The position numbers were made by a program, and so were the translations under genes. The notes below the pieces were generated by a model. It saw only the letters and a program-made list of their open reading frames with translations. It was not told the origin of the DNA and ran no database searches. From Rickettsia endosymbiont of Diachasma alloeum (GTDB lineage: Bacteria; Pseudomonadota; Alphaproteobacteria; Rickettsiales; Rickettsiaceae), in contig DYDT01000139.1 of NCBI GenBank assembly GCA_020404485.1, forward strand, positions 1 through 5,378: 5,378 nt of DNA. Direction: 5' to 3'. This document shows, one piece after another, positions 1-5,378 of this stretch. The first letter of the stretch is position 1. Every line of letters starts with the position of its first letter.

Positions 1-198
1 AGATACATTGGTTACTATTTTGTATAATATTTCTACCCAATCAGCATGTTGGATAAGGCTTTTGCACTCAATATTTTGCCATCCGGAGATAACAAAATGA
101 AAAATTGTCATGTAGTGAGCTTTTTTATAAATATCCTCTGTGACATCAATGAAGACTTCAAACCACACAATAAAATTATCTTGACTCATGACTAACAT
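1..198 (-). CDS. Hypothetical protein, N-terminal part (runs off window)
   Basis: This is a minus-strand frame open from a stop at 222-220 to the left edge of the window. The first ATG is at 198-196 (protein begins MLVMSQDNF) and a second in-frame ATG is at 189-187 (begins MSQDNF), so 63 to 66 residues are visible. The peptide is rich in aromatic and aliphatic residues, including three tryptophans, and contains no signal peptide or motif I recognise. A stop-free stretch of more than 70 codons is uncommon by chance in DNA this AT-rich, and none of the plus-strand frames stays open across the region. The start overlaps the ATG of the divergent aldolase frame at 188, leaving no room for a conventional divergent promoter. 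It may be a real gene, a fragment left by rearrangement, or a chance frame. No function is proposed. Confidence 0.4.
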   Translation of the reverse strand, partial: MLVMSQDNFIVWFEVFIDVTEDIYKKAHYMTIFHFVISGWQNIECKSLIQHADWVEILYKIVTNVS

Positions 199-898
199 AA
201 AATACAACTTAGCAGCTGCCTATAAAATAATGGCATATTTGTCGATGGATGACCATACTTATACCCATTTATCAGCAAGACCGAAAAATGCTGATTTCTA
301 TTATATTTAGCCTTTTGGGCTTAGGTTTGAAGAAGTAACAGAGCATAATCTTCTAAAAGTTAGTTTAGATAGGAAAATTCTAGAGGGAGAGGAATATCAA
401 TATAATAAGACTGGTTATTTTATTCATGGAAGTATTTATCAAGCACGCCCTGATATTTCAGCTATTTTCCATTACCATACTCCAGCAAGTATTGCAGTCT
501 CTGCTTTGAAATGCGGATTACTGCCGATCAGCCAATGGGCATTACATTTTTACAACAGAATTTCTTACCATGAATATAATTCTTTGATATTAGACGCCGA
601 TAAACAAAGCAGCAGGCTAGTTAATGATCTCAAACAAAATTATGTGATGCTACTTCGTAACCATGGTGTTATTACTTGCGGAAAAACAATACATGAAGCT
701 ATGTTTTATGCTTATCATTTAGAGCAAGCTTGCAAAACACAATGTTTACTAAATTCAGCTAATAAACAAGATCTTATAATACCCTCCGAAGAAATATGTA
801 AACAAACTGTAAAAGATTTATTATCATTTGAAGAAGATTCAGGCAAACGTGACTGGGATGCTTGGCTAAGAGTTATAAAAAATAATCATTGCAAATAA
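188..898 (+). pseudogene. Class II aldolase/adducin-family protein, broken by one in-frame TAG
   Basis: Translating from the ATG at 188, the first start after a TGA at 182-184, gives a 236-codon frame interrupted only by TAG at 308-310 (codon 41). Before the stop is the HLSARP segment (residues 27-32) typical of the aldolase N-terminus. After it come PFGLRFEEV, the zinc-binding H95-Y-H97 in IFHYHTP, and the third zinc-site histidine H159 in LLRNHG. The class II aldolase fold (FucA, RhaD, AraD, MtnB and adducin heads) binds a divalent metal through three such histidines; the substrate of the rickettsial branch is not known to me. The stop lies where homologues, as I recall them, have tyrosine (YPFGL), so a TAT/TAC to TAG change fits. 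The piece from TTG 506 (130 codons) is only the tail and lacks two metal ligands. No Shine-Dalgarno is seen before 188. Recent inactivation is most likely; a sequencing error or readthrough cannot be excluded. Confidence 0.88.
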
Positions 899-918
899 TA
901 GCATTGACATATTATAAT
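889..918 (+). promoter_or_regulatory. Possible promoter of the AAA ATPase gene
   Basis: A perfect TATAAT lies at 913-918, with TTGCAA at 889-894 placed 18 bases upstream (four of six matches to TTGACA). Transcription would begin about 7 bases after the -10 box, at or next to the ATG at 926, which implies a leaderless or nearly leaderless message. There is no Shine-Dalgarno in the 27-base gap, which fits. In DNA this AT-rich a chance match is quite possible. Confidence 0.3.
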
Positions 919-925
919 TTACAAC

Positions 926-2185
926 ATGATAAATAGACATATAACATCATTTGTAAAACAATCTTTAAACGATTTTTCTGCCGTTCTTATCATTGGAGCT
1001 AGGCAAGTTGGTAAGTCTACATTAGTAAAGCAGTTGTGTGATGAGGGAATTTTTAAATCCTATATCACTTTAGATGATATTTCGCAATTAGAAGCAGCAA
1101 CCGCAGACCCTCACGGATTTATAAAAAACGCAAGCTATCCTCTTGCTATTGATGAAATTCAAAGAGCTCCCGATCTTTTAAAAGCTATAAAAAAATCAAT
1201 AGATGAAGATAAGAAACCAGGACGTTTTCTTTTAACCGGATCAGCTAATATTTTTTCTTACCCCGGAATATCTGAAAGCCTAGCGGGACGCATTGATGTA
1301 ATACATCTTGAGGGGTTAAGTTTAGGTGAAATTTTAAATCAAAATAATCCCTCTTCTTTTATATCAGATATTTTTTCCGGCAACACTATCCATGAATTAA
1401 AGGATAAATGGACTGAAGAGCTAAAACATAAACCAGAAATAAATCCTCAATTTCTCAATGAATATATTTTTTATGGTGGATTTCCAGAAATCGCACTAAA
1501 AAAGCAAGAAAGATTTCGTGAACGTTGGTTCTCTTCTTATCAATCAGCTTATATTGAACGAGATGTACGAAATATAAATAAATTTTTGGATGTCGTTTCT
1601 TTTGCTAAACTTTTTCGTTTGATTGGTTTACAAAGCAGTAATTTATTAAATCAAAAGAATTTAGGTAACGAAATAGGATTAGACCAGAGAACAATATCAA
1701 GATATTTAGAGATTTTAGAAACAACTTTTCAGGTAAATCAGTTGACACCTTGGTTTAGTAATACCCGTAAAAGATTAATTAAAACTTCCAAGATTTATAT
1801 GAATGATTCAGGTTATGCATCATATTTACATGGCATAACAACTCCTGATCTATTACCAACAAGTCCTTATTACGGAGCAATATTTGAAACATGGTTATGG
1901 GCAGAATTAAGGAAGTTATTAACTTTAACTACAGGAATAGAACAAACATTTTATCGCACACATTTAGGAAAAGAAGTTGATTTTCTTTTACATAAAGGTG
2001 ATATATTTTGTGGTTTAGAGTGTAAAAGTACAGAAACTATTCAACGTCAACATTTTACAGGACTGAAAGATTTATCCGAAGCCCTAACCTCGCGAATTAT
2101 GCATGGCATTATACTTTATAACGGCAATGAAATAATCAGTTTTTTCGACAAATTCCTTGCCGTACCCTTAAGATGTATAATTTGA
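926..2185 (+). CDS. AAA ATPase with C-terminal DUF4143 (nuclease-like) domain
   Basis: This 419-residue cytoplasmic protein belongs to the AAA_14/DUF4143 family. The ATPase half has a Walker A motif (GARQVGKS, residues 24-31), Walker B (LAIDE, 73-77) and a sensor-like strand (RFLLTGSAN, 100-108). A winged-helix-like segment lies near 245-273 (NLGNEIGLDQRTISRYLEIL), preceded by the family-typical YIERDVRNI (209-217). The C-terminal part has EVDFLL (350-355) and ECK (365-367), matching the D...ExK pattern of PD-(D/E)XK nuclease folds. The family is widespread in bacteria and archaea, often in accessory DNA, and its biological role is unsettled. Length and all motifs look intact. The ATG at 926 gives the usual family N-terminus (INRHIT...). 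The gene sits 27 bases after the aldolase pseudogene, in the same direction. ATP binding is well supported; nuclease activity is only inferred. Confidence 0.92.
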   Translation: MINRHITSFVKQSLNDFSAVLIIGARQVGKSTLVKQLCDEGIFKSYITLDDISQLEAATADPHGFIKNASYPLAIDEIQRAPDLLKAIKKSIDEDKKPGRFLLTGSANIFSYPGISESLAGRIDVIHLEGLSLGEILNQNNPSSFISDIFSGNTIHELKDKWTEELKHKPEINPQFLNEYIFYGGFPEIALKKQERFRERWFSSYQSAYIERDVRNINKFLDVVSFAKLFRLIGLQSSNLLNQKNLGNEIGLDQRTISRYLEILETTFQVNQLTPWFSNTRKRLIKTSKIYMNDSGYASYLHGITTPDLLPTSPYYGAIFETWLWAELRKLLTLTTGIEQTFYRTHLGKEVDFLLHKGDIFCGLECKSTETIQRQHFTGLKDLSEALTSRIMHGIILYNGNEIISFFDKFLAVPLRCII

Positions 2186-2186
2186 A

Positions 2187-2204
2187 TGTAACATTTTGTA
2201 ACAT
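2187..2204. repeat. Two tandem TGTAACAT motifs, 10 bases apart
   Basis: TGTAACAT occurs at 2187-2194 and again at 2197-2204, giving a period of 10 bases, close to one helical turn. Each copy contains a TGT-A-ACA dyad. The pair lies in the 83-base gap before lpxC, just upstream of a candidate -35 box. This arrangement could be a binding site for a regulator or simply chance in AT-rich DNA. The repeat itself is plain in the sequence; the role is speculation. Confidence 0.4.
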
Positions 2205-2212
2205 AATACACC

Positions 2213-2241
2213 TTGCACCATTCAGCATTAAATATTAATAT
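2213..2241 (+). promoter_or_regulatory. Weak candidate promoter for lpxC
   Basis: TTGCAC at 2213-2218 and TAATAT at 2236-2241 are separated by 17 bases. Each box is only a partial match to the sigma-70 consensus. The -10 box falls inside a perfect AATATTAATATT palindrome (2231-2242). A start near 2248 would give a leader of about 20 bases before the ATG at 2269. The surrounding DNA is so AT-rich that other -10 boxes, such as TATATT at 2250-2255, are also possible. Confidence 0.25.
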
Positions 2242-2268
2242 TTTAAGTATATATTATTAGTATTTTAA

Positions 2269-3135
2269 ATGCAGCAAGTTACATTATCAAAGCCCGTAAG
2301 CTGTTACGGAATAGGTATTCATTCTGGGAAACGTACTCAGTTAACTATTGAACCTACTAAAGAAAATACCGGTATTATTTTCGTAAGAACGGATATATCT
2401 TCAGAAAATAATTATATTGAAGCAAAATATTATAACGTTTCTGATACTTTACTTTCTACTACTATAAGCAATAGCAACAAAATACAAGTCTCAACAATTG
2501 AACATATAATGGCTGCATTATGGGGATGCGGAATTGACAATGCTATTATCAAAATAGATGGTCCTGAAGTTCCTATAATGGATGGAAGTAGTAAGCCTTT
2601 CGTCTTTATGATCGAGTGTGTTGGGAAAAAACTACAAAATGCTCCTAAAAAATATCTAAAAATTTTAAAAGAAGTAACAGCTGCTCATAAAGATTGCGAA
2701 TTGATATGTAGCCCTTCTGATCACATGAAAATAGATTTAACTATTGATTTTAATAGTAAAGCTATAGGAAGACAAAGCTTAGTCTTTTCAAAACAAGAAT
2801 CTTTTAATGATAATATTGCCGATGCTCGTACTTTCGGCTTTACGAAAGATGTTGATTATTTACAAAGTAAAGGACTTGCTCTAGGTGCTTCATTTGAGAA
2901 CGTAATAGGAATAGACGATCAAGATAAAGTCTTAAATCCTGATGGATTACGTTATCAAGATGAATTTGTGCGTCATAAATTATTAGACCTATTTGGCGAT
3001 CTATATACTTCTGGTAATAACATTATAAGCTCAATCAATGGCTATAAAACTAGTCATGCTCTTAATAACGAATTATTACACCGAATATTTAGCGATAGTA
3101 CTTCTCATAAGTTTGTTAATGCTAGCGAGCTATAG
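2269..3135 (+). CDS. lpxC: UDP-3-O-acyl-N-acetylglucosamine deacetylase (LpxC)
   Basis: LpxC is the zinc-dependent cytoplasmic deacetylase that commits UDP-3-O-acyl-GlcNAc to lipid A synthesis. The 288-residue protein shows the N-terminal GIGIHSGK (14-21), STIEH (75-79, with catalytic E78 and zinc ligand H79), [12 protein letters not shown] (97-108), ARTFGF (186-191), and [11 protein letters not shown] (234-244, with zinc ligands H236 and D240 and K237). The C-terminal SHALNNELL (262-270) carries the catalytic histidine H263. All expected active-site residues are present. It is a little shorter than the roughly 305-residue E. coli enzyme and ends soon after the last conserved helix, so the C-terminal tail that targets E. 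coli LpxC for proteolysis is not recognisable. There is no clear Shine-Dalgarno before the ATG. Its last 14 bases overlap the end of the convergent gene. Confidence 0.97.
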   Translation: MQQVTLSKPVSCYGIGIHSGKRTQLTIEPTKENTGIIFVRTDISSENNYIEAKYYNVSDTLLSTTISNSNKIQVSTIEHIMAALWGCGIDNAIIKIDGPEVPIMDGSSKPFVFMIECVGKKLQNAPKKYLKILKEVTAAHKDCELICSPSDHMKIDLTIDFNSKAIGRQSLVFSKQESFNDNIADARTFGFTKDVDYLQSKGLALGASFENVIGIDDQDKVLNPDGLRYQDEFVRHKLLDLFGDLYTSGNNIISSINGYKTSHALNNELLHRIFSDSTSHKFVNASEL

Positions 3136-4141
3136 TAGATCTTCTTCTTTTATTCATAACATTTGCTAAGTTGCTATATTCTTGAGCCTTATTAGGTTTC
3201 TCATAGAATGGATTCATTACTCTACCAATATCTTTGGCATAACTTTCTTTTTCAATATTTAATGATATTTTATTTTTGTTACAAAAATCATTGAACCCAT
3301 TATTTCTTATTTCATAAATAAAATTATTTCTTATCTCCTGAAATTTCTCTCTCTTATCATGATCTTTCATTTTCCAATAATTCTTATCGGTAATTAACTT
3401 TTTTAACACTGCTGTTTGCAGAATTTGTTCTTTAGTATATTTTGCCAACTGATCTAAATTTTTATAATCTGGAGTGTCGTGCTTTTTACATTCTTCATTT
3501 ATATTTAACTTAAATATTGTTCTTATTCTATTTTTTTCTTTTTCACTAAGCCCTCCAGTAATTAACGAAATAGAAGTTAATATGCCATAACCTGTAGCTC
3601 TTAAAATTCCAAGTACATTTCCGCTTGCTCCTTGAACAATAGCAGTAGATATAGCAGAAGTTATACCAGCTACATTATTCGTAAGTACTATACCAACACT
3701 TTTAAGATTTCTGCTAGTTACTTTGTACTGATCACTATTTAAATCTTTTTTTTTCTTAGGTGGTGTAAATAATTCACTTTTTAGAATATCGTTTAAACTA
3801 GGTTCTAATGATAATATATAATCTTGCTGGACTTTAGCATTTCTATTTTGTACTAATAAATTATTTTCTTTATGAAGTTTACGTAAATTGCGTATTTTAA
3901 TAGTTTCATTTATAGCCTGAATTCCTACACTAACCGCAGTTATAGCAGCTACTACTATAACTATAGGCGATACAGGTGTAAAAAGCCCTGAAACCGCAAT
4001 TGCTACCCCTGTTAATGAAATAGCATAATTTAAAGAATTACTAAGTAATATTTTATTGGTTTTACTTTCTGTAAAACGATTCCAATTATTATTAATTTTA
4101 TCTAATATTATTCGAAATCTTGATTTTTTTAAATCAACCAT
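3122..4141 (-). CDS. Hypothetical membrane-hairpin protein
   Basis: I do not recognise this 339-residue protein. The N-terminus is short and basic, followed by two hydrophobic stretches at about 34-55 and 57-76 joined by a Pro/Ser turn (FTPVSP), which looks like a membrane hairpin. A second pair of weaker, Gly/Ala/Ser-rich hydrophobic stretches spans about 148-172 and 174-197. Between the pairs is a charged linker (80-145) with PPKKKKD at 127-133. The C-terminal 140 residues are hydrophilic, probably helical and rich in Lys, Asn and Glu, and the protein ends in KRRRSTIAR. There is no cleavable signal peptide. The unbroken length and the clear hydrophobic/hydrophilic pattern support a real gene. 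It is transcribed against lpxC, with overlapping 3' ends, and divergently from cycM. A secreted effector or an inner-membrane protein are both possible. Confidence 0.8.
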   Translation of the reverse strand: MVDLKKSRFRIILDKINNNWNRFTESKTNKILLSNSLNYAISLTGVAIAVSGLFTPVSPIVIVVAAITAVSVGIQAINETIKIRNLRKLHKENNLLVQNRNAKVQQDYILSLEPSLNDILKSELFTPPKKKKDLNSDQYKVTSRNLKSVGIVLTNNVAGITSAISTAIVQGASGNVLGILRATGYGILTSISLITGGLSEKEKNRIRTIFKLNINEECKKHDTPDYKNLDQLAKYTKEQILQTAVLKKLITDKNYWKMKDHDKREKFQEIRNNFIYEIRNNGFNDFCNKNKISLNIEKESYAKDIGRVMNPFYEKPNKAQEYSNLANVMNKRRRSTIAR

Positions 4142-4177
4142 TTATTTTTTTATTTTATTTGTTTAATTAACTTCTCT

Positions 4178-4183
4178 TATAAT
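4178..4183 (+). promoter_or_regulatory. Candidate -10 box for cycM
   Basis: A perfect TATAAT lies 39 bases before the cycM ATG at 4223. No convincing -35 box stands 16-18 bases upstream, where the DNA is mostly T. TATAAA at 4195-4200 is an alternative. The box forms a dyad with the opposing ATTATA at 4188-4193 (TATAAT-CCAA-ATTATA), so the two divergent genes may share a compact control region. Confidence 0.28.
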
Positions 4184-4187
4184 CCAA

Positions 4188-4216
4188 ATTATAGTATAAA
4201 TTCTAATAAAAAACAA
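4188..4216 (-). promoter_or_regulatory. Candidate promoter of the minus-strand hypothetical gene
   Basis: Read on the minus strand, TTGTTT (4216-4211) and TATAAT (4193-4188) are 17 bases apart. A start near 4181 would give a leader of about 40 bases before the ATG at 4141. The -10 box is perfect and the -35 box matches only in TTG. The gene has no obvious Shine-Dalgarno. Confidence 0.35.
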
Positions 4217-4222
4217 AAGTAA

Positions 4223-4744
4223 ATGTCTGGAAAAGAATTAAATAAAATTGTTGCAGCTATATTGTTTGCAAGTTTAATTGCTATGATGGTTGGATTTATT
4301 GCAAATATATTATATAAACCAGTTTTAGAACCAAAACATCGAGGTTATAGTATTGCAGTGCAGGAAGTTTCAGAAACACCTACTACGCAAGCACAAACTC
4401 CAATCAATATACCGGAATTGATGAAAACTGCAAATGCTGATAATGGTCGTGAAATAGCTAAAAAATGTTTAATGTGCCATTCTCTTGATAAAGATGGTCC
4501 AAATAAGATAGGACCTCATCTATGGGATGTAGCAGGTCGTCCTAAAGCAAATATATCCGATTATAAATATTCCCCTGCTCTATCAGCTCTTGGAGGTAGT
4601 TGGGATGATGATAGTTTGTTTGCTTTCTTACATAAACCAAGTAGCTATGCTCCTGGTACTAAAATGTCTTTTGCCGGTATATCAAAACCGCAAGACATCG
4701 CAGATGTTATATTATTTTTAAAAACTTATGTTCATGATAAATGA
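4223..4744 (+). CDS. cycM: Membrane-anchored class I cytochrome c (CycM type)
   Basis: This is a 173-residue c-type cytochrome that would carry electrons on the periplasmic face of the inner membrane, in related bacteria from the bc1 complex to the terminal oxidase. An uncleaved signal anchor spans about residues 9-31 (IVAAILFASLIAMMVGF...), followed by a Pro/Thr/Gln-rich linker (about 45-63). The haem-binding motif is C82-L-M-C85-H86, and the second axial ligand is probably M148 in PGTKMSF. Also typical are GPHLWDVAGR (97-106) and the C-terminal helix DIADVILFLKTY (158-169). Size and order match the CycM/c552 group of alphaproteobacteria. Haem attachment would need the Ccm system, not seen here. 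The 3' end overlaps the NfeD gene by 17 bases, so the two are probably co-transcribed. Confidence 0.95.
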   Translation: MSGKELNKIVAAILFASLIAMMVGFIANILYKPVLEPKHRGYSIAVQEVSETPTTQAQTPINIPELMKTANADNGREIAKKCLMCHSLDKDGPNKIGPHLWDVAGRPKANISDYKYSPALSALGGSWDDDSLFAFLHKPSSYAPGTKMSFAGISKPQDIADVILFLKTYVHDK

Positions 4745-5192
4745 GTACTTAACTGACATTTGGTTAATAATCGGAGTAATTTGTATAATTGCAGAATTTT
4801 TTACAATTCCAAATATTGGTTTCTTATTTTTTGGATTTGGAGCATTGTCAAATGCTCTTATAATTTATCATTACCCTTTAATTAACTTAACAAATCAAAT
4901 AACGCTTTTTGGTTTATTATCTCTCATATGGTTTTGTATATTATATTATCCTCTCAAAAAATACGTATATAGCAAAACTACTTCTAATGAAAACTATTCC
5001 GATATGATAGGTAAAGAAGCTGAAGTTTATAGCGAGTTAATTTCTGAAGAAAACCTTGGACAAGTAAAATGGTCAGGGGTCATTATGAACGCTTACCTTA
5101 TACCAAACGAGCAAGCTAAAGCTGGTGATAAAGTCTTTATTACCAAAGTTAAAGGTAATATATTAATCTGCTCTAAACACAGACCTAAATAA
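4728..5192 (+). CDS. Small NfeD-family membrane protein
   Basis: This 154-residue protein has three membrane segments (about 11-27, 30-48 and 57-75) followed by a soluble beta-rich domain (about 94-150) that fits the OB-fold of NfeD. Recognisable points are MIGKEAEV (93-100), GQVKWSGVIMNAYL (111-124, corresponding to the family's G-x-V-x-x-x-G-x-x-x-x-A strand) and AGDKVFITKVKGN (132-144). It is the short form without the N-terminal serine-protease domain. Short NfeD proteins usually partner a stomatin/SPFH protein in membrane organisation, but no such gene is visible before the insertion sequence. The start is ATG 4728 (17-base overlap with cycM) or ATG 4734 (11-base overlap); neither has a good Shine-Dalgarno, so translational coupling to cycM is likely. 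Family assignment is fairly secure; the cellular role is not. Confidence 0.87.
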   Translation: MFMINEYLTDIWLIIGVICIIAEFFTIPNIGFLFFGFGALSNALIIYHYPLINLTNQITLFGLLSLIWFCILYYPLKKYVYSKTTSNENYSDMIGKEAEVYSELISEENLGQVKWSGVIMNAYLIPNEQAKAGDKVFITKVKGNILICSKHRPK

Positions 5193-5223
5193 TAATCTGA
5201 TGAAAAACAATACTTAAGGATTA

Positions 5224-5261
5224 CCACGTGAATCAAGGGTCGTCATTGCAAGAAAATTATA
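5224..5261. repeat. Fragment resembling a dispersed rickettsial intergenic repeat
   Basis: The stretch includes CGTCATTGCAAGAAAATTA (5241-5259), very like the start of the dispersed CGTCATTGCGAGG... repeats I recall from rickettsial genomes. The expected complementary second half (...GAAGCAATCTCAG-like) is missing because the insertion sequence begins at about 5262. The bases just after the NfeD stop (5193-5223) show nothing I recognise and no clear terminator hairpin. The match is from memory only. Confidence 0.35.
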
Positions 5262-5378
5262 GGCTCTGTCTCATCAATTGTGTAAATTTCGTGAACCATT
5301 AAATTCTACCATCAAATTTGATCATAAAATGAGCCATAGCTTCATTCCAATTGGGGATAGGCATAGACCATTTTTTGG
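5262..5378 (-). mobile_element. End of an IS256-family insertion sequence (partial)
   Basis: The transposase C-terminus ends at 5299 and is followed by a short non-coding end containing TTGTGTAAATTTCG (5278-5291) and, at the likely tip, GGCTCTGTCTCATC (5262-5275). This looks like the terminal inverted repeat of the family, with the boundary uncertain by a few bases. IS256 elements normally duplicate 8-9 bases of target, so bases just left of 5262 (around AAATTATA) should recur at the far end outside the window. The rest of the element, including the catalytic DDE core, lies beyond the right edge. Confidence 0.8.
5299..5378 (-). CDS. IS256-family (Mutator-type) transposase, C-terminal end only
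   Basis: The last 25 residues are visible, starting at the window edge with KKWSMPIPNW and ending in F-D-G-R-I before TAA at 5301-5299. This matches the conserved IS256 transposase tail, K-W-T-M-P-I-x-N-W followed about ten residues later by a hydrophobic stretch and F-x-x-R-I/L. The protein would be a DDE recombinase that moves the surrounding element. Whether the full gene is intact cannot be seen. Confidence 0.88.
   Translation of the reverse strand, partial: KKWSMPIPNWNEAMAHFMIKFDGRI

Noticed and set aside
506..898. Separate 130-codon gene starting at TTG 506
   Set aside because: It is in frame with and continuous with the upstream aldolase sequence, starts between conserved motifs, and lacks two of three metal ligands. 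It is the tail of the broken gene.
904..918. TTGACA followed by TATAAT before the ATPase gene
   Set aside because: Both boxes are perfect but only 3 bases apart, so they cannot work as one promoter; only the TATAAT is kept as a candidate.
3123..3132. TAGC-GA-GCTA inverted repeat at the lpxC end, as a terminator
   Set aside because: The stem is 4 base pairs with a 2-base loop and no adjacent T run, so it would not form a stable terminator hairpin.
926..4141. A multi-gene defence island built around the AAA/DUF4143 ATPase and the hairpin membrane protein
   Set aside because: The two genes are separated by lpxC, a core gene, and lie on opposite strands; nothing in the sequence ties them together.
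1..5378. tRNA, rRNA, CRISPR array or toxin-antitoxin pair
   Set aside because: I found no cloverleaf-like segment, no regularly spaced repeats with spacers, and no small paired genes with recognisable toxin or antitoxin motifs.

Overview
The window is AT-rich, has tightly packed genes with weak Shine-Dalgarno sequences, and carries a gene set that points to an alphaproteobacterium of the genus Rickettsia or a close relative. The reasons are an LpxC of 288 residues, a membrane-anchored CycM-type cytochrome c, a class II aldolase-like protein that I recall as typical of rickettsiae, and signs of genome decay: a nonsense-broken gene and an insertion sequence landing in intergenic DNA. Species assignment is not possible by eye.

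Layout. Positions 1-198 hold the 5' part of an unrecognised minus-strand reading frame that runs off the left edge. Its start overlaps the start of the next gene. Positions 188-898 are a class II aldolase/adducin-type gene whose frame is intact except for one TAG at 308-310, so it is called a pseudogene. At 926-2185 follows an intact AAA ATPase with a C-terminal DUF4143/nuclease-like domain. After an 83-base gap with a small repeated TGTAACAT motif comes lpxC (2269-3135), a lipid A synthesis gene. Its 3' end overlaps by 14 bases a convergent minus-strand gene (3122-4141) for an unrecognised protein with two hydrophobic hairpins. An 81-base divergent promoter region separates that gene from cycM (4223-4744), which overlaps by 17 bases a gene for a small NfeD-family membrane protein (4728-5192). 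The right end (about 5262-5378) is the edge of an IS256-family insertion sequence, seen as the last codons of its transposase on the minus strand. It appears to be inserted within or beside a rickettsia-like intergenic repeat.

How the genes relate. There is no single pathway here. The cell-envelope and respiratory genes (lpxC, cycM, NfeD) look like conserved core. The aldolase pseudogene, the AAA/DUF4143 gene and the IS element look like accessory or decaying material. I see no clear evidence of a new multi-gene system. The most useful leads are the single-stop aldolase, the hairpin-membrane protein as a possible secreted effector, and the intact ATPase with a nuclease-like tail.
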